From positions 1 through 64,000 of the IMG/VR virus record IMGVR_UViG_3300035703_000038: a stretch of 64,000 nucleotides of DNA, one strand, 5' to 3'. This DNA comes from a virus. Below are positions 13,517 through 21,107 of the stretch, in pieces; position 1 is the first letter of the stretch; the number at the start of each line of letters is the position of its first letter. A program made the translations under genes and the position numbers. The notes under the pieces are model-generated. The model did no database searches. It saw nothing but the letters and a program-made list of their open reading frames with translations, and had not been told where the DNA came from.

Positions 13517-15298
13517 GAATCCAAACATTGGTTGGCCGCCACCAAAGAAGCTTGCCTGCATACCAAATACTGGTGTGGCTGAAGTAGGCATGCTAATGTT
13601 CTGACTACTACTTTGGTTGACGTTTGTTGTTGTTACTGGAGCGACAACACTTTGTGAACTTGATCCACCTGCTGCACCACCGGCGCCAGCAACTCTCTGT
13701 GACTCGTTGGCTAAAGCCTGTCCTGCTGCTGGTTGCTGAGCAACTGGTGTAATTGTACCTGGCTTAACTTGACCTGGTGCAGCTTGTTGGGCAGGTGGCT
13801 GCATTGCTGCTGGCTTAGCCTGACCAGGTGTAGCAGGTGTAACAGCTTTAGCTTGTTCTGGTTTTGATTGCTGTTGCTTAGCTTTCTCTTTCTCTGCCTT
13901 TTGCATTGCCATGTCTGCATCCGACTTGGCAACTTCCTTTTGCATTTGACCAGTACCAACCAACTTACCTAGCAACGTGTCAGGTGGTGCAAGGGCGATC
14001 AGAAGTTTCTTTGCCAAAGCAGCAAGGTCAAAGTTGAATATCTCTTTGATAGCATCACCAAGTGCCTTGAATGGAGCTATAATCATATCTGTCAAGCCAC
14101 CAAGGATGTCGCCTGACATGATCTTAGTAAATGCATCACCTATACTTCCAACAAATGCCTTTAGTGTATCAAATATTGTTTGGATTGCGTTGTTTAAGAA
14201 CTCAGTGAAGTTGAATTCGCCAATCTTAGCAGCTAGTTCTTCAAATCCTAGCATACCAAGTAGTTTACTTAGTAGCCATGAGCCTAGATCACCAATCCAA
14301 CCAACCAAGCCAGAAATTATACCAGATGTGAATCCCTTGATGGCACCAAACACACCCTCTTCATCAAAGCCCTTAAATGCTTGAGAGATACCTTTGAATA
14401 GAGCCATGATAGTTGATATGACAACACCAATAGGACCTAGGAATCTACCAACAGCCCCTAGCATCTTACCAACTACACCAGCTGCCTTAGCACCAGCAGC
14501 AAAAAACTTTGACAATCCTTCGATGGCTTTGGTTACAATAGAACCGCCCTTGCCAGCCATACCAGCAATCTTGCCAATCATACTAAAGAATTTACCAACC
14601 TGTCTGAATGCATCTAGTACGCCATCAACAATCTTGGCGAACTTACCACCTGAAAATACTTTTGTTATTCTTTCAATCTGAGAGGAGTATGCAACAAGCA
14701 CGCCCCTGAATTCGTTGATTAGTCTGCCAGCTAGCTGGGCAACTTTACCACTTATTGATGGAAACTTGGCTGCAAGGCCTTTGAATGCTTTAGTTAGAGA
14801 GTTGATAGCATTACCAATTGCTGTCTTTAGGAAGCCAGCCATGAATGCTATAATCTTCGGCAGCTCCTTGAGAACTGACATAATTTGCTTTCTGAAAACA
14901 AGAACGAGAGCAGCAATTAAACCAAGCTCTTTCTTCAATCCTATGAAGAAGCCAACAATGAATGGAATAAGAATATTGATTAGCCCTTCAAAGAAGTCAA
15001 TCAACTTTTGGAATGGATTTTTCTTATCCTTCATCTCGCCAGGCTTCTTATCTTTTTCTCTAGATGCTTCTAATTGCTTAGCCTCATCTGGAGCCATCGC
15101 CTTCAGCGCTTCTTCAGTCTCTCTGAGAGAAGTTAACTGGGCACCCATAAACCCAGTCATGTTGTATAAGTTATCTGAGATGTTAGTTGCCAATACAACC
15201 AATCTCTCAATAGCCTTAAATTGAGGTTGCTCTAATTTAACAAGTACAGCTGATCTTGCAGCTGCATCATTGACTATTGGTAGTGGTTTATCTGCCAT
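13514..15298 (-). CDS. 29: Tail tape measure protein, gp29-like (594 aa)
   Basis: The length is nearly identical to T4 gp29 (590 aa), the tail length ruler packed inside the tube. An N-terminal charged helical region (to about residue 95) is followed by a long series of hydrophobic, Gly-rich segments with phage-tape-measure character (LINILIPFIVGFFIGL, LGPIGVVISTIMALF). A Pro/Gln/Ala/Lys low-complexity region (about residues 455-535) and a Gly/Ser-rich C-terminus end the protein. It sits directly after gp26/gp51, the classic position after the tail assembly chaperones. It is the last gene of the minus-strand cluster. Confidence 0.88.
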   Translation of the reverse strand: MADKPLPIVNDAAARSAVLVKLEQPQFKAIERLVVLATNISDNLYNMTGFMGAQLTSLRETEEALKAMAPDEAKQLEASREKDKKPGEMKDKKNPFQKLIDFFEGLINILIPFIVGFFIGLKKELGLIAALVLVFRKQIMSVLKELPKIIAFMAGFLKTAIGNAINSLTKAFKGLAAKFPSISGKVAQLAGRLINEFRGVLVAYSSQIERITKVFSGGKFAKIVDGVLDAFRQVGKFFSMIGKIAGMAGKGGSIVTKAIEGLSKFFAAGAKAAGVVGKMLGAVGRFLGPIGVVISTIMALFKGISQAFKGFDEEGVFGAIKGFTSGIISGLVGWIGDLGSWLLSKLLGMLGFEELAAKIGEFNFTEFLNNAIQTIFDTLKAFVGSIGDAFTKIMSGDILGGLTDMIIAPFKALGDAIKEIFNFDLAALAKKLLIALAPPDTLLGKLVGTGQMQKEVAKSDADMAMQKAEKEKAKQQQSKPEQAKAVTPATPGQAKPAAMQPPAQQAAPGQVKPGTITPVAQQPAAGQALANESQRVAGAGGAAGGSSSQSVVAPVTTTNVNQSSSQNISMPTSATPVFGMQASFFGGGQPMFGF

Positions 15299-15302
15299 TA
15301 AC

Positions 15303-15491
15303 TTATACGTCCGTAATACCTTGTTGCCTTAATCGTTCTTTCTCTTTCTCGATATAATCAATCAATAGTGTAATATAGATATCACGTTCATATGGTATTA
15401 GATCTTCAACATCACTAATTGAATATTTATGATGTTGGCAAAGTGCAAATACCGTCTGATAATAATTGGCCAGGTTGTTATACCCAGCCAA
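15303..15491 (-). CDS. 51: gp51-like tail assembly protein, possibly made by -1 frameshift from gp26 (62 aa)
   Basis: A small helical protein (YNNLANYYQTVFALCQHHKYSI then DLIPYERDIYITLLIDYIEKEKERLR) of the kind found next to gp26 in T4-like phages. It is much shorter than T4 gp51 (249 aa). No ATG is available: the best independent start is TTG at 15491 with no ribosome-binding site. The frame is open upstream across the end of gp26 in the -1 frame, and a slippery heptamer plus hairpin lies there. A gp26-gp51 fusion of about 293 residues is therefore likely. A fused G/GT-like pair before the tape measure would act as tail assembly chaperones. Confidence 0.7.
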   Translation of the reverse strand: MAGYNNLANYYQTVFALCQHHKYSISDVEDLIPYERDIYITLLIDYIEKEKERLRQQGITDV

Positions 15492-15503
15492 TATTAGAAA
15501 AAA
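15465..15503 (-). promoter_or_regulatory. Predicted -1 programmed frameshift signal at the gp26/gp51 junction
   Basis: Reading the minus strand, the gp26 codons AAT TTT TTC TAA contain the in-frame slippery heptamer T TTT TTC (15503-15497). After a 4-base spacer, a 10-bp stem (15492-15483 with 15474-15465, including two adjacent G-U pairs) closes an 8-base loop. Slipping by -1 avoids the adjacent TAA and enters the gp51 frame. Confidence 0.7.
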
Positions 15504-16183
15504 TTGTCGATGCCCTCTATAACAACGTCCTTGATAGTACCATCCTTCATCATATACTTGCTCTTGGCAACAATCTTTGGCATAGATTCAAAGAATACCT
15601 GAATCTGTTCCATCTGCTGCTTATTCAATGAAAGGATAAACTCATCAAGCTCTTTAGCTGTATAGTTGGCTACATCAAACACCTCATCACCTTCATAGAT
15701 CTGGGTGATGCAGCCTCTTAAAATACTTAGGATGTCAACCTTGTCACTATTGTTATTAACTAATGTTTCAAATGTTGGATACTTTAGTACAACACCAATT
15801 GTATCCGTTAACTTGATATTATTTGTCACACCTTCTTTCTTCACAACCTCAATCTTATCAAGGTTGAATTCAACTTCATACTGCTGCCCATCATCCTCAT
15901 TGTTGATTAGTACTTTGGCAATGTTAGATACTGACTTAGCTCTTAGGTTGATAAAGAAATATTCAATATCAAATGATGCCAAACCATCTACATCTACTGG
16001 ATCGATGCAGCAGTTGTTAATTAGTTGTTTGTATGTGTTAATGATATCTTTACGTTCACCAGACTCTTGAGCAATCATCAAAAGCTTTTCTTCTCTGACA
16101 GTGAATGGTCTGAACCTAATAGTCTTACCAGTTGATGGTAATGTTAAAGAGAAGATTGGTTGACTAATTTTTGGTAGTGGCAT
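15494..16183 (-). CDS. 26: Baseplate hub assembly / tail assembly chaperone, gp26-like (229 aa)
   Basis: The N-terminus (MPLPKISQPIFSLTLPSTGKTIRFRPFTVREEKLLM) and the following helical, acidic body match the gp26 family of T4-like phages (T4 gp26, 208 aa; same Pfam family as gp51, T4_baseplate). It is needed for hub assembly and is absent or scarce in virions of T4. A good ribosome-binding site (GAGGTG on the minus strand) precedes ATG 16183. The last codons carry the frameshift signal described separately. Confidence 0.82.
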   Translation of the reverse strand: MPLPKISQPIFSLTLPSTGKTIRFRPFTVREEKLLMIAQESGERKDIINTYKQLINNCCIDPVDVDGLASFDIEYFFINLRAKSVSNIAKVLINNEDDGQQYEVEFNLDKIEVVKKEGVTNNIKLTDTIGVVLKYPTFETLVNNNSDKVDILSILRGCITQIYEGDEVFDVANYTAKELDEFILSLNKQQMEQIQVFFESMPKIVAKSKYMMKDGTIKDVVIEGIDNFF

Positions 16184-16203
16184 GATTCACCTCAATTGTT
16201 AAT

Positions 16204-17193
16204 TTAGAAAATATTCTTTAAGCTCTTGCCGCCAGTGACAGATCTCAGTTGATTCTTCAAGTCATTCTTGAATGTATTGTTTAAGTTTCTTAGAATGCCA
16301 AGAGTTTTCTTAACATCACTAACAGCACCAACAACATTCTGGGCAGTCTTAATGTATTCATTATTATAGATTGTACTTTCAACATCCTTCAATGTTGATA
16401 CTGATTGTGTTCTAATTCTCTGAGAGTTTTCTCTCATGTTTGTAGCAAAACTATTCAGCCTACTTAGGCCACTTTCAACGCCACCCTTAGGATCAAATTG
16501 TGGTGGCTTATATGTGAGATCAATTGGACCGGCATTGATCAATTGAGGAGCATTAACGCCCTTCAGTGCTGTGGAGTCTGCTGCAGATCCTAGGATCTTA
16601 TATTCAAAACTCCTATATGTAAATGTGACATTGAATGCCATTACTTCGTTACCTGCCTGCCAGTCTAGGGCTGTCTCAGACATTGTAACTGGGAATGCAT
16701 CATATAGAGTGAAGATCATTAGAGAACCATCTTGCGGATCAGATCCCTTTGATCTTAGCTTATCTTGATATAACATAATATCAATTCTAGTTGCATAATC
16801 CTGTCTATAAGATATCTGGTTACTGAACGCACCAGATCTAACCTGGCCTTGATCATGGCTCAGGTTAACAATATTTCTTAGCCAATCATAGAAATAGGCC
16901 ATTGATTGGCCAGTTGCATCAGCATAGAACTTTAGATTGATATCTGTCACGCCAATGTCATATGGCATCTTAACCATTGGACCTTGGCCATAGATCTTGT
17001 TTTCTGTTGTGAGAATCTGGACTCCTGGTAGTGATGTTGCAGCAGCCAGGTACGCTAGGTCTGGTCCCCCTGAGCCTTGCATGCCATTTTCTCTCATGGC
17101 CCAGGCTGGTGGATATACGTAAACCAAGAAGTTTGATGGTCTTAGAAAACCAACTTCTGTTGAAGATTTCCAATCTTGTATGCTAAATGCCAT
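16204..17193 (-). CDS. 54: Baseplate tail-tube initiator, gp54-like (329 aa)
   Basis: The size is near T4 gp54 (320 aa), with the family features: an N-terminal region with PSNFLVYVYPP, a central MPYDIGVTDINLKFYADATGQSMAYFYDWLRNIVNL, and MSETALDWQAGNEVMAFNVTFTYRSFEY before a charged helical C-terminus. gp54 caps the hub and nucleates the tail tube. It starts at the base where the next upstream gene ends, and is separated from gp26 by 20 bases. Confidence 0.85.
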   Translation of the reverse strand: MAFSIQDWKSSTEVGFLRPSNFLVYVYPPAWAMRENGMQGSGGPDLAYLAAATSLPGVQILTTENKIYGQGPMVKMPYDIGVTDINLKFYADATGQSMAYFYDWLRNIVNLSHDQGQVRSGAFSNQISYRQDYATRIDIMLYQDKLRSKGSDPQDGSLMIFTLYDAFPVTMSETALDWQAGNEVMAFNVTFTYRSFEYKILGSAADSTALKGVNAPQLINAGPIDLTYKPPQFDPKGGVESGLSRLNSFATNMRENSQRIRTQSVSTLKDVESTIYNNEYIKTAQNVVGAVSDVKKTLGILRNLNNTFKNDLKNQLRSVTGGKSLKNIF

Positions 17194-17801
17194 TAGATTA
17201 TAGACCTATATGAATCTTGCCAGACGTTTCTCTTATTCTCTTTTCTAAACTGCTCAGAAGGAACAAATAAAGCTAGGTTCCATTCTGTAGGTTCAATATA
17301 AACTAATGTTGATTGCATACGCTCGTTGAGATAATGCTTTACGCAAGGCTTGAACCATCTATATTTAGTTGAATTATTTAACAGGTCATAAGTGAATCGT
17401 AGACGAGTTGTTTCGTCAAACTTAGTGTTATTCAATAGATTATACAGCTGGTCCATTAGAATAGCTCTATACTTTGGAGCCAGGTAGTGAAGGTTAATGC
17501 CATAGAATCCACCAGTTACTCTTCTAAATGGAAAGACAAGAGGAAACCTATCATAGTATGGTAGTTCCTCTTTGTACTTTGGATTGTATAGAAACATATA
17601 CATTCTACCAAGTAGAGGTACCTTACGACGGCGTTCTGTTTCAGTCAAAAACTTCCTCTCCATAACATCTACAGGTCTGATTGTACCGTATTTGTTTCTT
17701 AGCCATTCCAATGATTCTCTAGAATTATCAAGTATAATACCATCAGCTTCTGCCTGCTGCAGCAACTTAACAAAACCAGGTATATTAGTATTTGTAACCA
17801 T
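17193..17801 (-). CDS. Conserved T4-like morphogenesis protein next to gp4 (202 aa)
   Basis: A basic, aromatic-rich protein with YMFLYNPKYKEELPYYDRFPLVFP, GGFYGINLHYLAPKYRAILM and a C-terminal PTEWNLALFVPSEQF, a set that recurs in marine T4-like phages. It overlaps gp4 by 17 bases. In T4, gene 2 (DNA end protector) neighbours gene 4, so a packaging or head-completion role is possible, but I cannot confirm homology to gp2. It is not gp53, which is found at 19,209. The coding call is firm and the function is open. Confidence 0.75.
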   Translation of the reverse strand: MVTNTNIPGFVKLLQQAEADGIILDNSRESLEWLRNKYGTIRPVDVMERKFLTETERRRKVPLLGRMYMFLYNPKYKEELPYYDRFPLVFPFRRVTGGFYGINLHYLAPKYRAILMDQLYNLLNNTKFDETTRLRFTYDLLNNSTKYRWFKPCVKHYLNERMQSTLVYIEPTEWNLALFVPSEQFRKENKRNVWQDSYRSII

Positions 17802-18228
17802 TGATTTCTCGTTCTGTTAGGATCTGGAACTTCCACTTTCTCTCATCGCAGAACTCTTGACAGGCTTTCCACTTAGCGTTATTGATACCCCAGTTCTTAA
17901 CATCGTGAATGTATCTTGGCGTCATTCTGCTTTTCTTTTCTGGTGGCTTAGTTTGTGATGATGGTTTAATCTCGATCACAATCTTATCAATATTGCCATT
18001 CTTGTCACGTCTTTTGATACTGAAGTCAGGGAAGTATCTATGGTATCTACCATCAATTGGCGAGATGTAAGGCACAAAGAACTCTTCACTAGACCACTCT
18101 AATACATCTGGATGCATATCCAAATAGTTCATCAATTTAAGCTCTAAAGATGAACGATAAATAACATTGGTGGGGTCACCTCTGTATTTTTGTGGATTTT
18201 TGACTTTATAACGCCCCTTATAACTCAT
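17785..18228 (-). CDS. 4: Head completion protein, gp4-like (147 aa)
   Basis: The alignment with T4 gp4 (150 aa) is clear from the first residue: MSYKGRYKVKNPQKYRG, then NVIYRSSLELKLMNYLDMHPDVLEWSSEE, YFPDFSIK, IVIEIKPSSQTKPP, and a C-terminal WKACQEFCDERKWKFQILTE. The acidic/Lys residues of the PDF...EIKP motif are the nuclease-like core. The protein acts in head completion after packaging. Start 18228 is chosen by homology over the longer frame from 18267. A late promoter lies five bases upstream. Confidence 0.9.
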   Translation of the reverse strand: MSYKGRYKVKNPQKYRGDPTNVIYRSSLELKLMNYLDMHPDVLEWSSEEFFVPYISPIDGRYHRYFPDFSIKRRDKNGNIDKIVIEIKPSSQTKPPEKKSRMTPRYIHDVKNWGINNAKWKACQEFCDERKWKFQILTEREINGYKY

Positions 18229-18233
18229 ATAGG

Positions 18234-18241
18234 TATTTATA
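18234..18241 (-). promoter_or_regulatory. Minus-strand T4-type late promoter for the gp4-gp29 cluster
   Basis: The plus strand reads TATTTATA, giving TATAAATA on the minus strand. The gp4 ATG begins six bases past the box, so the transcript would start on or next to the start codon. The box overlaps the first base of the gp48 ATG on the plus strand. Confidence 0.8.
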
Positions 18242-19206
18242 TGGCCGGACCAACAAGTAGAAACCATCCAGCTCTTGCGCTTTCACAGAAGAAAGGTGAT
18301 GGTACGAGATTAGCTGACCTTGTGTTTCCTACAGGGGATGGTAAGCTTGGAATGGGTATGTTGTTTAAGTTTGTTGAGTTTGAGCAGTCATTCAGTAGAG
18401 CTTCAAGTGGCTCTGTATCATCAAAAAACATTACGCAAGCTCACGTTGCTTTACCACTACCAGAGAACCTACAAGAGACATTGAATCTACAATATGATAC
18501 AGTAGACCTTGGTGCTGTTATGGCCGGCATCAAAAGTGGTGAAGCAGTTAGTGATGCTTTGTCAAAAGGTGGCCCTGGTAGTGCTCTAAGCACATTTGCT
18601 GGACGCTTACCCGGTGATGCTGAATTCCTAGCCAGAACATTGGCCCAAATTTCAGGTGGTGTAGGTGGTGCATTAAACATTGCTGCTGGTAATGTTCCAA
18701 ACCCATTTACAACAACAGTATTTAAAAACGTTGAGTTAAGAAGACACAATTTCAACTTTAGACTCGTACCTGAGACACCAGAAGACTCACAGGTAATTCA
18801 GAACATTATTAACACATTTAAAAAACAATCACTACCTACAAAGCAAGGTAATTTTTTAAAAATGCCTAAGGAAGTTGAGATTGAATTCTTTGGTACAAAC
18901 GCATTGTTTGGTTTTGGTAGATGTGTTCTTCAAGGTGTCACTGTCAACTATGCTCCTTCAAACCAGCCTGCATTCTTTAAGAACACTGGGGCTGGACTAA
19001 TTGGTGCTCCGCAAGCTGTTGAACTGCAACTACAACTAAGTGAAATTGAACAGCTGCTTGGCGATAGCTTCGATGCATATGGTGGTAATAGTGACCTTGG
19101 CGGCCGCACTTCACCAATTGGTGCTGAGTCCCAAGCTCGTGGTGAGAGACAAGGTAACCAGCTAAGAGACAATATCACCAATCCTGTTAACAAGTACGGA
19201 AGATAA
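18241..19206 (+). CDS. 48: Baseplate tail-tube cap, gp48-like (321 aa)
   Basis: The central FKNVELRRHNFNFRLVPETPEDSQVIQNIINTFK, the later FGRCVLQGVTVNYAPSNQPAFFKNTG, and the following AVELQLQLSEIEQL are the family pattern of T4 gp48 (364 aa). In T4, gp48 caps the hub and supports the tube with gp54. Starting at MAGPTSRN (18241), the ATG touches the divergent late promoter and has only a weak AGG at 18231-18233 as ribosome-binding site. No clear plus-strand late promoter is visible directly upstream. Confidence 0.88.
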   Translation: MAGPTSRNHPALALSQKKGDGTRLADLVFPTGDGKLGMGMLFKFVEFEQSFSRASSGSVSSKNITQAHVALPLPENLQETLNLQYDTVDLGAVMAGIKSGEAVSDALSKGGPGSALSTFAGRLPGDAEFLARTLAQISGGVGGALNIAAGNVPNPFTTTVFKNVELRRHNFNFRLVPETPEDSQVIQNIINTFKKQSLPTKQGNFLKMPKEVEIEFFGTNALFGFGRCVLQGVTVNYAPSNQPAFFKNTGAGLIGAPQAVELQLQLSEIEQLLGDSFDAYGGNSDLGGRTSPIGAESQARGERQGNQLRDNITNPVNKYGR

Positions 19207-19208
19207 CA

Positions 19209-19745
19209 ATGGCTGACAAATATTTTAAAAACTTTCCTCTTGTTCAATATGGTGAGCATAGTGTCAGAAACATTATTCTCAAGGCTAAGCTTGCCAAGGA
19301 TGTTCTCGATAGATTTGACAACTTCTACCCATATACTGTAAAGGAAGGTGAGAGAATAACTGAAGTGTCATATGATTATTATGGCTCGATTGATTATGTC
19401 TGGTTAATCATGGCTTCTAATAGTTTAGTTGATCCATATTATGATTGGCCTCTCACCCAATCAGAATTTGATGGATATATTGTCAAAAAGTACGGTACAA
19501 TGGAAGCAGCTATGAATATCAACAATGCTAGCTACTACCGTAATCCAAATTACTCTTATTGGATGACAAAGACAACATACGACAATTCCAATGCAACTCA
19601 AAGATCAGGCTGGCAGGCAGTTGATAATTACACGTACGAGATTATTAAGAACGAAGAAAAAAGAAAGATACGTCTATTAGATAGAACATTTGCCCTAGAT
19701 GTATCTATTGAGCTTGAGAAATTATTCAAGAAGGTCAACTTTTGA
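19209..19745 (+). CDS. 53: Baseplate wedge, gp53-like (178 aa)
   Basis: It matches T4 gp53 (196 aa) in size and in the central YDYYGSIDYVWLIMASNSLVDPYYDWPLTQSEFDGYIVKKYG. This is the LysM-like signature region of gp53 (T4 YWVLLMCNDNYDPYYGW). gp53 joins the wedges to the hub in the last step of baseplate assembly. It follows gp48 by two bases and overlaps the next ATG by one. Confidence 0.9.
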   Translation: MADKYFKNFPLVQYGEHSVRNIILKAKLAKDVLDRFDNFYPYTVKEGERITEVSYDYYGSIDYVWLIMASNSLVDPYYDWPLTQSEFDGYIVKKYGTMEAAMNINNASYYRNPNYSYWMTKTTYDNSNATQRSGWQAVDNYTYEIIKNEEKRKIRLLDRTFALDVSIELEKLFKKVNF

Positions 19746-21106
19746 TGAGTAGCCAACAGAACCTAGCTACATCATTCTTTTCCAATAAAGGTCAGGTAGA
19801 CCAGTTTGGTTATAAGATAATTCTAAGAAAGAGAACAAATAAGTCAGCCACAGAGACTGGCTTTGCAACCTACGTCAGACACTTTAGATTGTATGAGTCA
19901 TTGTTCTCAAAGTTCATGTATGTAGAGGGGCTAATTGTTGATGGTGGTGGCATGGTCCAACGTCTTGGTATCCAGCCAGGCGACATTATGGAGATTGACA
20001 TCTATAAAGATCCAAGTGATGAGAAAGAGATTAAGATCTCAAAAGAGTTTATTATCGAGCAGCTTGGTGGCCAGGATAGATCTGATGGACAAAAGAGCAC
20101 ACGCTATACATTCAGAGCAGTGTCTAATATTGGTTACCAGGGTCTAAAAAATAAAGTTAAGAAGGTGTTCAATAATAGAGGTAGCGAGATTGTAAAGGAA
20201 ATTGCCTCAACATATCTTCAAGTTGAACCAGGTACATTACAGGCAAACAATATTACAGACACATTTGGTGAGATTAATTATATTGCATCATCCGTAACAC
20301 CATTTGAGGCAATAGAGCATATTGCAGTTCAATCTATTGCAAAAGACAATCCAAATGACACCAACTTCTTCTTCTATGAAACTAGAGATGGTGTATACTT
20401 TAGGTCATTAGAAAAGATTGTGCAATCAGCAAACGCCTTCCCATACATCTTTGCTGTGCTAAAGAATAGAGATGATCAAACAGCATCTAAGGATTATTTT
20501 AGAATTAAAGAGTTTACCCATCATAATTCTATAGATCAAAGAAAGAATGTTGCTAATGGTTTACTAAAAAACAAGACAGTTGTATTCAATCCAATATCAA
20601 GAACAGTTGATGAAACAATCTTCAATCTAAAGGAAGAATACAAAGATATTATCCAGCTAGGTCCCCATTTGCTAATGGATAATGAAGAGATAGATAATTA
20701 TGTGGATGAAGACAATAGATTTACTGACGAAGAGCAGTCATTGTTTGTCAGATGTTCTGATGAAAGTTATGATAAGCCACAGGACTATATTTCATCTGCA
20801 AGACCAGTTCGCCAGGCTCAAAAGCTTCTAATGAACCAAACCGTAATGACTGTTACATTGTACGGTAACCCAAGAATCAAGCCAGGTGATATTATTGAAT
20901 TGGATGTTAACCAAGCAGCTGGCGACTCATCCCAGGAAAAAGACTTTGTGTTGAGTGGTAAGTTTATTGTTGGTAGCTGTGTCCATTCAATCACTGATTT
21001 GAATTCTTATGTAACAATTTGTGACATATTCAAGGATGGTTACGAAAGAAGTATTACAGATTATAGACGTGATATTAATTCACACTTTGTAAAGCCAAGA
21101 GCATAA
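19745..21106 (+). CDS. 27: Baseplate central hub, gp27-like (453 aa)
   Basis: The protein has the gp27 hub layout: tube-like beta domains at the N-terminus (DQFGYKIILRKRT, LIVDGGGMVQRLGIQPGDIMEIDIYK) and a C-terminal repetition of the same fold (VMTVTLYGNPRIKPGDIIELDV, then FIVGSCVHSIT). T4 gp27 is 391 residues and forms a trimer bridging tube and spike. The position before gp5 supports the call. ATG 19745 is used rather than TTG 19742. A two-base gap separates it from gp5. Confidence 0.85.
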   Translation: MSSQQNLATSFFSNKGQVDQFGYKIILRKRTNKSATETGFATYVRHFRLYESLFSKFMYVEGLIVDGGGMVQRLGIQPGDIMEIDIYKDPSDEKEIKISKEFIIEQLGGQDRSDGQKSTRYTFRAVSNIGYQGLKNKVKKVFNNRGSEIVKEIASTYLQVEPGTLQANNITDTFGEINYIASSVTPFEAIEHIAVQSIAKDNPNDTNFFFYETRDGVYFRSLEKIVQSANAFPYIFAVLKNRDDQTASKDYFRIKEFTHHNSIDQRKNVANGLLKNKTVVFNPISRTVDETIFNLKEEYKDIIQLGPHLLMDNEEIDNYVDEDNRFTDEEQSLFVRCSDESYDKPQDYISSARPVRQAQKLLMNQTVMTVTLYGNPRIKPGDIIELDVNQAAGDSSQEKDFVLSGKFIVGSCVHSITDLNSYVTICDIFKDGYERSITDYRRDINSHFVKPRA

Positions 21107-21107
21107 T

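Noticed and set aside
13977-15224. Plus-strand ORFs of 95-169 codons opposite gp29
   Set aside because: They are antisense shadows of a clear tape measure gene, lack ribosome-binding sites and show no recognisable sequence.
17193-17801. Calling this gene gp53
   Set aside because: The gp53 signature is in the 19,209-19,745 gene; this protein lacks it.
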